From contig NZ_VFQC01000001.1 of the NCBI RefSeq assembly GCF_006717075.1, forward strand, positions 682,001-746,000: 64,000 nt of DNA. Reading direction: 5' to 3'. This DNA is from Haloactinospora alba (GTDB lineage Bacteria; Actinomycetota; Actinomycetes; Streptosporangiales; Streptosporangiaceae). Positions within the stretch are counted from its first letter, which is position 1, and each line of letters begins with the position of its first letter. The position numbers and the translations under genes were made by a program. Below the pieces are notes generated by a model, which had not been told where the DNA came from, did no database searches, and saw nothing but the letters and a program-made list of their open reading frames with translations. Positions 8,021-16,076 of the stretch are shown here, in pieces.

Positions 8021-9718
8021 ATGGGTGAGGACATCGAGGCGGGACGCGCCCGCTGGCAAGAACGCTACGACGCGGCCCGCAAACGCGACGCCGACTTCAG
8101 CACGCTCTCCGGGCAGCAGGTCGAGCCCGTGTACGGCCCCCCGCAGGGCGCCGCCGTCCCCGGTTTCGACCGGATCGGCTGGCCGGGGGAGTTCCCCTAC
8201 ACCCGCGGCCTGTACCCCACCGGTTACCGGGGGCGCCCGTGGACCATGCGGCAGTTCGCCGGTTTCGGCAACGCCGAGCAGACCAACGAGCGCTACAAGA
8301 TGATCCTCGAGTCCGGCGGGGGAGGACTGTCGGTCGCCTTCGACATGCCCACGCTCATGGGTTACGACTCCGACGACCGGCACGCGCTGGGCGAGGTCGG
8401 ACACTGCGGTGTCGCTGTCGACTCGACGGCCGACATGGACACCCTCTTCGACGGCATCCCGCTCGGCGAGGTAACCACGTCGATGACCATCAGCGGGCCG
8501 GCGATCCCGATCTTCTGCATGTACCTCGCGGCGGCCGAACGCCAGGGCGTGGACATCGGCACGCTGAACGGCACACTCCAGACCGACATCTTCAAGGAGT
8601 ACATCGCGCAGAAGGAGTGGCTGTACCCGCCGGAACCGCACCTGCGCCTCATCGGTGACCTGATGGAGTACTGCGCGGAGCACATCCCGGCGTTCAAGCC
8701 GCTCTCCGTGTCCGGGTACCACATCCGGGAGGCGGGCGCCACGGCGGCGCAGGAACTCGCGTTCACCCTCGCGGACGGTTTCGGGTACGTCGAGCTCGGA
8801 CTGTCGCGCGGCCTGGACATCGACCAGTTCGCCCCCGGCCTCTCGTTCTTCTTCGACGCCCACATCGACTTCTTCGAGGAGATCGCGAAGTTCCGCGCGG
8901 CACGCCGGATCTGGGCCCGCTGGATGCGGGACACCTACGGCGCCGCGAGCGAGAAGTCCCAGTGGCTGCGTTTCCACACCCAGACCGCCGGGGTGTCGCT
9001 CACGGCCCAGCAGCCCTACAACAACGTGGTGCGCACGGCGGTGGAGGCACTGTCGGCGGTACTGGGCAGCACGAACTCGCTGCACACCAACGCACTGGAC
9101 GAGACCCTCGCGCTGCCCACCGAACAGTCGGCCGAGATAGCCCTGCGCACACAGCAGGTGCTGCTGGAGGAGACCGGCGTGGCCAACGTCGCCGACCCGC
9201 TCGGCGGCTCCTACTACGTGGAGGCGCTCACCGACCAGCTGGAGAACGAGGCCGAGCGCCTCTTCGAACGCATCCGCCGGATGGGCGGCGGAGAGCAGGC
9301 CCACCACGGCATAGGGCCGATGACCTCGGGAATCCTCGCGGGGATCGACAGCGGGTGGTTCAGCTCGGAGATCGCCGAGTCCGCCTTCCAGTACCAGCAG
9401 GCCCTGGAGAAGGACGAGAAACGCATCGTCGGTGTGAACCGCCACACCTCCACCGTCTCCGGCGAGCTGGACATCCTGCGGATCAGCCACGAGGTGGAGC
9501 GTGAACAGAACCAGGCCCTCACCCACCGCCGCGAGCAACGGGACGGCCCGGCGGTCGAGGCCGCGCTGACGCGGCTGCGCCGGGCCGCCGCCGATCCCGG
9601 GAGCGGCAACCTGATCCCGATAGTCCTGGACGCGGCGCGTGCCGAAGCGACCCTCGGCGAGATCTGCCACGCCATGGGGGAGGTCTTCGGTACCTACACC
9701 GAGGAGTCGCGCTTCTGA
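8021..9718 (+). CDS. icmA: Isobutyryl-CoA mutase, large subunit
   Basis: This 565-residue acyl-CoA mutase TIM barrel lacks a B12-binding domain, so it needs a separate small subunit (IcmB), not in this window. It interconverts isobutyryl-CoA and n-butyryl-CoA by a radical mechanism. The two residues that set substrate choice are Phe79 in RQFAGFGN and Gln197 in YIAQKEW. These match the IcmA pair (Phe/Gln) and not the Tyr/Arg pair of methylmalonyl-CoA mutase. Overall sequence is very close to my memory of Streptomyces IcmA (566 aa). A short ribosome-binding site, AGGG, precedes the ATG. Neighbouring MeaB is its likely chaperone. Confidence 0.9.
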   Translation: MGEDIEAGRARWQERYDAARKRDADFSTLSGQQVEPVYGPPQGAAVPGFDRIGWPGEFPYTRGLYPTGYRGRPWTMRQFAGFGNAEQTNERYKMILESGGGGLSVAFDMPTLMGYDSDDRHALGEVGHCGVAVDSTADMDTLFDGIPLGEVTTSMTISGPAIPIFCMYLAAAERQGVDIGTLNGTLQTDIFKEYIAQKEWLYPPEPHLRLIGDLMEYCAEHIPAFKPLSVSGYHIREAGATAAQELAFTLADGFGYVELGLSRGLDIDQFAPGLSFFFDAHIDFFEEIAKFRAARRIWARWMRDTYGAASEKSQWLRFHTQTAGVSLTAQQPYNNVVRTAVEALSAVLGSTNSLHTNALDETLALPTEQSAEIALRTQQVLLEETGVANVADPLGGSYYVEALTDQLENEAERLFERIRRMGGGEQAHHGIGPMTSGILAGIDSGWFSSEIAESAFQYQQALEKDEKRIVGVNRHTSTVSGELDILRISHEVEREQNQALTHRREQRDGPAVEAALTRLRRAAADPGSGNLIPIVLDAARAEATLGEICHAMGEVFGTYTEESRF

Positions 9719-9811
9719 ACGCCCTGCGTTCCGGGGCGCGCGGGCGCGGAGTGCCGTCGGGGCCGGCGGCGGCGTTTACCGCGCTCGCGTGGGATACGGC
9801 AGGATGGAGGT

Positions 9812-10762
9812 ATGCAGCCTTCGGACTACTCCACGCAGAGCGCGGTCGACCTCTCAGCTCGCAAGGCGGCCTTGGAACGTGAGGCCAAACGGCAGGCCGA
9901 GGAGTCGTCCGGTACAGCCAACCCGTACGCTATCGACGTCAACGAGGAGAACTTCCAGCAGGAAGTCCTCGAACGTTCGATGAACACACCCATCGTCCTC
10001 GCTGTCCTGCAGCAGCACTCCGAACAGTCCTCCCAGGTGGAGTCCGCGCTGGACCAGCTCGCCGTCGCGGCCGGTGGCCAGTGGGGGCTGGCGAAGATCG
10101 ACGTGCAGGCCAGCCCGCAGCTCGCGCAGGCGTTGCGGGTGTCCGCGGCGCCGATGGTGGCCATGGTCATCGGGGGCCAGGTCGTCCCCGGCCCCAGCGG
10201 TGCCGCCAACCAGGAGCAGCTGCGCGACTGGCTGAGCCAGGTCTTCGACGGCCTGCGGCAGCAGGGGGTCCTTCCCGAGGACTACTCCGGTCTGGGGCAG
10301 GAGGAAGCACAGCAGGGCGCCCAGGAGCAGGGCGAGGACCAGCAGCCGCAGGACCCGGTGGAGGCCGAGGCGCAGGAGGCGCTGCAACGTGGCGACTTCG
10401 CCGCGGCCGAGGCCGCCTACGCCAAAGCGGTGGAGGCACAGCCGGAGGACGAGAACGCCAAACTGAAGCTCGCACAGGTCCGGCTCGTCTCCCGGGTCCA
10501 CGACCTGGACGCCGCGGCGGCGCGCCAGGCGGCGGCGGACGACCCCGACGACGTCGAGGCCCAGATCAAGGTCGCCGACATCGACATGTACGGCGGCAAG
10601 TTCGAGGACGCCTTCGAACGGCTGATCGGTGCGGTGCGTCGGACGAGCGGTAACGACCGGGACCGGGCGCGCAAGCACCTGCTGACGCTGTTCGAGGTGC
10701 TGCCCTCGGGCGACCCGCGGGTCAACCAGGCGCGGCGGTCGCTGACCTCGGCGCTGTTCTGA
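9812..10762 (+). CDS. Thioredoxin-fold/TPR protein (CnoX/YbbN-like), no CxxC
   Basis: This 316-residue cytoplasmic protein has an N-terminal thioredoxin fold (about 45-145, LAVLQQHSEQSSQVE where a CxxC would sit), a Gln/Glu-rich linker, and C-terminal TPR helices (about 190-316, AQEALQRGDFAAAEAAYAKAVEAQPED). The active-site cysteines are missing, so it cannot act as a dithiol oxidoreductase. The architecture resembles the CnoX/YbbN co-chaperone family that hands clients to DnaK and GroEL. ATGGAGGT provides a strong ribosome-binding site. A thioredoxin gene also follows icmA in Streptomyces, from memory. Confidence 0.85.
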   Translation: MQPSDYSTQSAVDLSARKAALEREAKRQAEESSGTANPYAIDVNEENFQQEVLERSMNTPIVLAVLQQHSEQSSQVESALDQLAVAAGGQWGLAKIDVQASPQLAQALRVSAAPMVAMVIGGQVVPGPSGAANQEQLRDWLSQVFDGLRQQGVLPEDYSGLGQEEAQQGAQEQGEDQQPQDPVEAEAQEALQRGDFAAAEAAYAKAVEAQPEDENAKLKLAQVRLVSRVHDLDAAAARQAAADDPDDVEAQIKVADIDMYGGKFEDAFERLIGAVRRTSGNDRDRARKHLLTLFEVLPSGDPRVNQARRSLTSALF

Positions 10763-10899
10763 CGGCTGCCGGCCGGGGAGGGAACCCGGTGTCCAGCGCA
10801 CCGGAGGTCCGCCCCCGCCACCCGGTTGCGGGCTAAGCTGGAGGTCAACGGCTACGGCCGGTCGTACACAAGGCTCCGGGGGCGCCGGGTGGGGGGCCG

Positions 10900-11586
10900 A
10901 TGGCATACGTGGTGACGATCTCCGCGACCTACGGGGCGGCGGGAAGCGTGATCGGGCCCGCCCTGGCCGAACGCCTCGGCGTCACGTTCCTCGACCGGGC
11001 CATCCCCGCAACCGTGGCCCGGGAGATCGGGTGTTCCCTGCAGGAGGTCCTGGAACACGACGACCGGGCCCCCACCGGTTTCGGACGCCTGCTCGCGAGC
11101 GCTGCCCGGCTGCCCACCGTCACGTTGGGCAGCGTTGACGCGACGTTCGTCGGCGCCACGGACGCTGAGGGGAGGTTGCTCTACGACCAGGAGTTCGTCG
11201 ACCACACGGACCGCGTGCTCCGGCGGTTGTCCGAACAGGGCGGCGTGATCCTGGGCAGGGCGGCGGCCGTCGTGCTCGCCGACCACCACAACGCCCTGCA
11301 CGTCCGGTTGGACGGCCCCAAGGAGCGCCGGCTGCAGCAGGCCCTGCGGATACACGAGTCCGCGCCCGAGGAGAGCCGTGCCGGCGGCACCGAGGGCCGG
11401 GACGCTCCCTCGATGCGGGAACTCGAGGACAACGACCGGGCTCGGGCGGCCTACGTCCGCCGGTTCTACCGGACCGACCCCTCGCGTCCCCAGCTGTACC
11501 ATCTGGTTCTGGACTCGACCGCGCTCCCGTTCTCCAGCTGTGTGTCGGTCGTCGAGCGGCTGGCGCGCGACCGGGCGGGCGGATGA
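10900..11586 (+). CDS. Cytidylate-kinase-like family protein
   Basis: This 228-residue P-loop NTPase-like protein belongs to the Cytidylate_kin2 type. The N-terminus TISATYGAAGSVIGPALAERLGVTFLDRAIP replaces the usual nucleotide-binding loop with GAAGSVIG, lacking the standard GKS. LSEQGGVILGRAAAVVLADHHNALHVRLDGP and DNDRARAAYVRRFYRTDPSRPQLYHLVLDS are family hallmarks. Function in this group is not established. GGTGGGGGG precedes the ATG. It appears to be a single-gene unit. Confidence 0.75.
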   Translation: MAYVVTISATYGAAGSVIGPALAERLGVTFLDRAIPATVAREIGCSLQEVLEHDDRAPTGFGRLLASAARLPTVTLGSVDATFVGATDAEGRLLYDQEFVDHTDRVLRRLSEQGGVILGRAAAVVLADHHNALHVRLDGPKERRLQQALRIHESAPEESRAGGTEGRDAPSMRELEDNDRARAAYVRRFYRTDPSRPQLYHLVLDSTALPFSSCVSVVERLARDRAGG

Positions 11587-11934
11587 GAACGCTGGTGGCG
11601 GCCGCGGGACTCCGGGCGCCGCTGGCCCGCCGCGGGACCGCCTCCCGCGACGGCGCGGGGCGTGTGTCAATTGTCACGACCCGGGGGTGCCACGTGTGGG
11701 CAGCTCCCTCGCCGGTGCTGGGCGGCGCCGCTGCGCGCGGGTGCCTGCCCACACCTGCGGTGCCTGGAGAATCGCACCCTGGATGTTGTGGTCTGACCAC
11801 ATGGGGATTGAATAGTGGGTGATTATGCTTAATGTCCGGTTTGTCGGCCGGGTTTCGCCCGCGGTGATGGGATCCCATGGCACCATGAAGAGTGCGCTCG
11901 CGCGTGCCGAAACCGTGAACTTGAGGAGTTTTCC
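11587..11934. other. 348-bp gap upstream of malic enzyme
   Basis: No gene is seen. It holds a perfect GntR-like palindrome at 11787-11801 and an AT-richer stretch at about 11805-11835 that may be the malic enzyme promoter. No clear -35/-10 pair with proper spacing was found. Confidence 0.4.
11787..11801. promoter_or_regulatory. GntR/FadR-type operator candidate
   Basis: TGTGGTC-T-GACCACA is a perfect 15-bp palindrome. TGGTC/GACCA half-sites are typical of FadR-subfamily GntR regulators (PdhR, LldR, FadR). It lies 134 bp before the malic enzyme start and may couple this gene to carbon source; the regulator is not in the window. Confidence 0.5.
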
Positions 11935-13335
11935 GTGGCCACCCTTCCCAGCGTCTCCTACTCTCTGACGGTCCGTCTGGAGCTTGACGGGCGTGGCAGC
12001 GCGGTCGGAAGTCTGACCAATGCCGTCGAGCACGTCGGCGGGCTGATCACGGCTCTCGACGTAGCCTCGTCCGGACACGAGCGGATCCGCATCGACGTCA
12101 CCTGCGCCGCTCGGGACACCGACCACGCCCAGGCGATCGTGGACGCGCTGGGCGCCCTCGAGGGCGTCGTCGTGCACAAGGTCAGTGACCGCACCTTCCT
12201 GCTGCACATCGGCGGCAAGATCGAGATGAAGTCGAAGGTGTCCCTGCGCAACCGGGACGAGCTGTCCATGGCCTACACGCCGGGGGTGGCGCGGGTCTCC
12301 CAGGCGATCGCCGCCAACCCGGCGGACGCCCGGCGGCTGACGATCAAGCGCAACAGCGTCGCGGTCGTCACCGACGGATCGGCCGTCCTGGGGCTGGGGA
12401 ACATCGGCCCGCAGGCCGCCATGCCGGTGATGGAGGGGAAGGCGGCCCTGTTCAAACGCTTCGCCGACATCGACGCCTGGCCGATCGCCCTGGACACGCA
12501 GGACATGGACGAGATCGTGGGCACGGTCAAGGCGATCGCGCCCGGTTTCGGCGGCATCAACCTGGAGGACATCTCCGCGCCCCGCTGCTTCGAGGTGGAG
12601 GAGCGACTGCGTGAGGTGCTCGACATCCCGGTCTTCCACGACGACCAGCACGGGACCGCGATCGTCGTGCTCGCCGCGCTGCGCAACGCGCTTCGGGTCG
12701 TGAAGAAGAACCTCGGCGAGGTCCGTATCGCCATGTCCGGTGCCGGCGCCGCCGGAACCGCCATCCTCAAGCTGCTCATGCACGCCGGAGCCTCGGACGT
12801 CATCGTGTGCGACGTCCATGGTGCCGTCTACCAGGGCAGGGGAGACACCGACCCCAACCTCTCCTGGATCGCCGACAACACCAACCCCGCCGGTTACACG
12901 GGTGACCTCAAGGGGGCCGTTTCCGGCGCGGACGTGTTCATCGGGGTGTCGGCCCCCAACGTTCTCGGCGGTGAGGACATCGCCGAGATGAACCAGGACC
13001 CGGTCATCTTCGCGCTGGCCAACCCCGAACCGGAGGTTGACCCGGAGGTGGCCCACCTGCACGCGTCCGTCGTCGCGACCGGCCGCAGCGACTACCCGAA
13101 CCAGATCAACAACGTCCTCGTCTTCCCCGGCTTCTTCCGCGGCCTGCTGGACGCCCAGAGCCACCACGTGGACGCCAACATGATGGTGGCGGCCGCTGAC
13201 GCGCTCGCGGATACTGTCACGGAGGGGGAGCGCGGCCCTCACTACGTCATACCGAGTGTTTTCCACACGGACCTGGCCCAGCAGGTGGCGGCGGCCGTGC
13301 GCGAGGTGGCCGTCTCCGGACGGTCGGGGGAGTAG
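11935..13335 (+). CDS. Malic enzyme with N-terminal ACT-like domain
   Basis: This 466-residue enzyme decarboxylates malate to pyruvate with NAD(P)+. An ACT-like regulatory domain covers about 1-80 (SYSLTVRLELDGRGSAVGSLTNAVEHVGG). Catalytic signatures are ELSMAYTPGVARVSQ, the VFHDDQHGTAIV metal/substrate region, and the Rossmann motif MSGAGAAGTAI. Cofactor choice (NAD or NADP) is not assigned. The start is GTG with GAGGAG upstream. A GntR-like palindrome lies in the promoter region. Confidence 0.92.
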   Translation: MATLPSVSYSLTVRLELDGRGSAVGSLTNAVEHVGGLITALDVASSGHERIRIDVTCAARDTDHAQAIVDALGALEGVVVHKVSDRTFLLHIGGKIEMKSKVSLRNRDELSMAYTPGVARVSQAIAANPADARRLTIKRNSVAVVTDGSAVLGLGNIGPQAAMPVMEGKAALFKRFADIDAWPIALDTQDMDEIVGTVKAIAPGFGGINLEDISAPRCFEVEERLREVLDIPVFHDDQHGTAIVVLAALRNALRVVKKNLGEVRIAMSGAGAAGTAILKLLMHAGASDVIVCDVHGAVYQGRGDTDPNLSWIADNTNPAGYTGDLKGAVSGADVFIGVSAPNVLGGEDIAEMNQDPVIFALANPEPEVDPEVAHLHASVVATGRSDYPNQINNVLVFPGFFRGLLDAQSHHVDANMMVAAADALADTVTEGERGPHYVIPSVFHTDLAQQVAAAVREVAVSGRSGE

Positions 13336-13397
13336 TCCCGGCCGGCCGCACGGATTACCGGGCGGTGCCCGACCTGTTCTCCGGGTAGGGGTGGAGC

Positions 13398-13982
13398 ATG
13401 GAGCAGCCGATTCTGACCGGACGCCTGCTGGTGGCGACACCGGTGCTGGACGACCCGAACTTCCGGCGCTCGGTGGTGTTCGTGATCGACGACAACGAGT
13501 CCGACGGGACGCTGGGCGTCATCGTGAACCGGCCGCTGGAGGTTCCGGTGAACGAGGTCCTGCAGGGGTGGGGCGGCTACGCTGACGCTCCCGAGGTCAT
13601 GTTCTCCGGCGGGCCCGTGGGGGCTGGTGCCGGGGTCGCGCTGGGTATGCCCCGCCACGAGGAGACCCCGTTGGGGTGGAGCCCGCTGGAGAGCGCGGAG
13701 GCCCGGGACCGGGTCCCCGGGCTGGGAATGGTCGATCTGGACACACCACCGGAGATCCTCGGGGATGCGCTCGACCGGTTCCGGGGGTTCGCCGGTTACA
13801 CCGGATGGAGCGTGGGACAGCTCAGCGCCGAGATCGAGGAGGGCGCGTGGTACACGCTCCCGGCGACCAGCGACGACGTGTTCAGCAACGAGCCGGGTTC
13901 GCTGTGGCCCCGGGTGCTGCGCCGGCAGGGCGGAGATCTCGCCTTGGTATCGACTTTCCCCGACGACCCCACGCTGAACTGA
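13398..13982 (+). CDS. YqgE/AlgH family protein
   Basis: This 194-residue protein of the UPF0301 (DUF179) family contains GRLLVATPVLDDPNFRRSVVFVIDDNESDGTLGVIVNRP, the family N-terminal signature, and SGGPV followed by RFRGFAGYTGWSVGQLSAEI. Biochemical function is unknown; structures show a compact alpha/beta fold. GGGGTGGAGC precedes the ATG. It lies just after malic enzyme and before a DUF3039 gene; no functional link is evident. Confidence 0.93.
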   Translation: MEQPILTGRLLVATPVLDDPNFRRSVVFVIDDNESDGTLGVIVNRPLEVPVNEVLQGWGGYADAPEVMFSGGPVGAGAGVALGMPRHEETPLGWSPLESAEARDRVPGLGMVDLDTPPEILGDALDRFRGFAGYTGWSVGQLSAEIEEGAWYTLPATSDDVFSNEPGSLWPRVLRRQGGDLALVSTFPDDPTLN

Positions 13983-14035
13983 CTCCGGCCCACTGTGGAT
14001 ACTCTGGAACGGGAACTAGGAGGTGTGCGGGAGAG

Positions 14036-14278
14036 ATGTCAATGGACGTTCTGAACAAGGTAATTCCGGAAAGCGAAACCGACCCCGATGTCTCGCATGA
14101 CGACGGCGACCGGGAACGCTTTGCGCATTACGTGCAGAAGGACAAGATCACGGAGAGCGCCGTGACCGGTGATCCGGTGATCGCGTTGTGCGGCAAAGTC
14201 TGGGTTCCCAACCGCGACCCGAAGAGGTACCCGGTCTGTCCGGCATGCAAGGAAATCTACGAGGAGATGGTGTCCTGA
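14036..14278 (+). CDS. DUF3039 small protein with Cys motif
   Basis: This 80-residue conserved actinobacterial protein has ERFAHYVQKDKITESAVTGDPVIALCGKVWVP followed by YPVCPACKEIYEEM. The spaced cysteines (ALCGK and VCPAC) suggest a small zinc-binding fold. Function is unknown. AGGAGG lies at 14018-14023 with GGGAG nearer the ATG. A second ATG two codons downstream is an alternative start. Confidence 0.85.
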   Translation: MSMDVLNKVIPESETDPDVSHDDGDRERFAHYVQKDKITESAVTGDPVIALCGKVWVPNRDPKRYPVCPACKEIYEEMVS

Positions 14279-14518
14279 TCCGGTTCCGGCCGGGATTCAC
14301 GCTCTGAGCGTGCCGTTCCCTTCCATCCCGTCGCCGCACTGTTCGTGACCTGTTCGGCGCGGTACGCTTCCCTCCCGAACGGATCGGCGTAGCTGTCTCG
14401 GCGCACGCGGCCGGCGGCGGACCTCACACGAGGGGAGCCGCCGGCGCTCGGCCGTGTGCCGCATCCGCGGCGCAGAGGAAAGCGCACAGGTCAGAAGGCA
14501 CGGGTAGGGCACGAACAC

Positions 14519-15307
14519 ATGGTTTCTGCAACCGAGCGGAATTCCCATCGCGGGGAGCGCACGTCCCGCCGTAGGTCGCAGCGGGGGCGCCGAAGAAAGG
14601 CCCCGGACGCGAATCCCCGCCGTTCGGGCAGGGAATTCCTCCGTACCACCGTGCTCGTTCTCGGCGAGACGCTGTTCACCGCGGGTATCGTGATGCTGCT
14701 CTTCGCGGCCTACCAGATCTACGGCAAGCAGTACCAGACCGAACAGGAACAGCAGCAACTGTCCGAGGGGCTGGAACAGCAGTGGGAGGAGCAGGGGCCC
14801 GACTCCGACCCTCTGCCGGGGGAGGCCAACAGCCGGATGTACATCCCCTCCCTGGACCTGGACTGGGTCGTCGTCAACGGCACCAGCCTGGAGGACATCA
14901 AGAACAGCCCCGGGCACTACTCGGACACCGCCGCTCCCGGTGAGGAGGGCAACTACTCCGTCGCCGGCCACCGGCAGGCGGGCATATTCTGGGACCTCGA
15001 CCAGCTCGGGGAGGGGGACGAGGTCGTCCTCGAGGACCAGGAGAACTTCTACACCTACGACGTCGTCGACACCCGCACGGTTACTCCCGACCAGACCGAG
15101 GTGGTCGACCCGGACCCGTTCGACCCGGAGAACAACGACGACCCCGAGCGTTCCCTGCTGACGCTGACCACCTGCGCGCCCAAGCTGAACAACACGCACC
15201 GGCTGATCGTGCACGCGGAGCTCTCGGACAGCCGCTCCAAGGACAACGGAATGCCGGACAACATCGCCGACATGGCTCCGGAGAACAGCGACGGCCAGGA
15301 GGAGTGA
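14519..15307 (+). CDS. Class E sortase
   Basis: This 262-residue membrane-anchored transpeptidase covalently attaches cell-wall proteins, in class E usually at LAxTG. A basic cytoplasmic N-terminus (SRRRSQRGRRRK) is followed by one membrane helix (FLRTTVLVLGETLFTAGIVMLLFAAYQIYG) and the catalytic domain. The domain has His in VAGHRQ (about residue 150), Cys in TLTTC (about 218) and Arg in NTHRLIVHAEL. TLTTC is the usual actinobacterial class E form. GTG at 14456 would add 21 residues. The 55-residue membrane gene 7 bp downstream is probably co-transcribed. No sortase substrate is encoded in the window. Confidence 0.9.
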   Translation: MVSATERNSHRGERTSRRRSQRGRRRKAPDANPRRSGREFLRTTVLVLGETLFTAGIVMLLFAAYQIYGKQYQTEQEQQQLSEGLEQQWEEQGPDSDPLPGEANSRMYIPSLDLDWVVVNGTSLEDIKNSPGHYSDTAAPGEEGNYSVAGHRQAGIFWDLDQLGEGDEVVLEDQENFYTYDVVDTRTVTPDQTEVVDPDPFDPENNDDPERSLLTLTTCAPKLNNTHRLIVHAELSDSRSKDNGMPDNIADMAPENSDGQEE

Positions 15308-15314
15308 GGTCCTG

Positions 15315-15482
15315 ATGTACGGCTTGATCTGGCGGATCCTTCCCGGCCCCTGGCCGGTGAAGCTCGTCCTGTCCCTCGCCCTGGTGGCGGGTGCGGTGGC
15401 GCTGCTGTGGTTCTACGTCTTCCCCTGGGCCGATCCCTACATGCCGTTCAACGACAGCGCTGTGGAGACGACCGCCCCCTGA
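15315..15482 (+). CDS. 55-residue membrane protein downstream of sortase
   Basis: This short gene starts with ATG 7 bp after the sortase stop, with GGAGTGAGGT upstream. It encodes MYGLIWRILPGPWPVKLV, one hydrophobic helix LSLALVAGAVALLWFYVF, and PWADPYMPFNDSAV at the C-terminus. Small proteins with the PW-DPYMPFND end are found beside sortase E genes in other actinomycetes, from memory, so it is probably real. It may be a partner or folding aid for the sortase; that is inference. Confidence 0.75.
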   Translation: MYGLIWRILPGPWPVKLVLSLALVAGAVALLWFYVFPWADPYMPFNDSAVETTAP

Positions 15483-16016
15483 ACCCCGGGAGCGCGGCAC
15501 GGCGTGCGTGTCGCCACATCCACACGACAGCAGCGTGCGCGCGTGTTCATCCGTCGCCCGGTACAGATACCCTCTTCCGAGGAAGAACGGGGTGCTCCCC
15601 GCGCCGGGGCCGTAGCAGGCCATGCCCGACCGGCTCCGTGGTGCGACCGTTCCGGTCCGCTGCTGGGTTCCGGTGCCGGGTTCACGGGAGCACACGTCGG
15701 CAGTACTGCCCAGCCAGCTGTGTAAGGGAGGTTCCCGGGTGGGTCCGTTCCGCGCGGAAGGGGCGCTTCGCCGCTCCGAAGCGAGCCGGCGACGCGCGGC
15801 GCCTCTCGCGCCGGGGCTGCCGCGTCCGGATGAGATGGTGCCCCTGACCCGGGTCAGGACCCGGTGCGGCACCGTGGGCGGGCGGTGGGGAACAGGCGGG
15901 AACGGAGTCCGCCCCGGAACCCGCCCGGCGGTCGAGGCTTCCGGTACCGCCCGCGTGCCGGCCCGCCCCCGCCCTCTCCGACCCCAGCGTGTCGACAGAG
16001 CCGCCTATACCGCCCG
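15483..16016. other. 534-bp gap before the helicase
   Basis: No convincing gene is seen. An open frame at 15739-16077 (GTG after AAGGGAGG) is Arg/Pro-rich and low-complexity; its TGA overlaps the helicase ATG as TGATG. It is treated as part of the leader question rather than a protein gene. Several small hairpins are present. Confidence 0.4.
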
Positions 16017-16076
16017 AAAGGAGGAGGGCGTTCCTTCTCCCGCCTGTCGGCGGGAGTCTCCGCGCCCAGAAAACTG
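16017..16076 (+). promoter_or_regulatory. Stem-bridged ribosome-binding site, helicase leader
   Basis: AAAGGAGGA (16017-16025) is followed by an outer stem, GGGCG (16026-16030) with CGCCC (16063-16067). Inside is an 8-bp hairpin, CTCCCGCC with GGCGGGAG (16037-16056). After the outer stem there are 9 nt to the ATG. The Shine-Dalgarno sequence is 51 nt from the ATG when linear and about 10 nt when folded. TGA overlaps the start (TGATG). Five similar leaders occur in the window. Confidence 0.5.

Noticed and set aside
7856-9670. 604-residue minus-strand open frame opposite icmA
   Set aside because: Antisense shadow of icmA; no domain and no ribosome-binding site.
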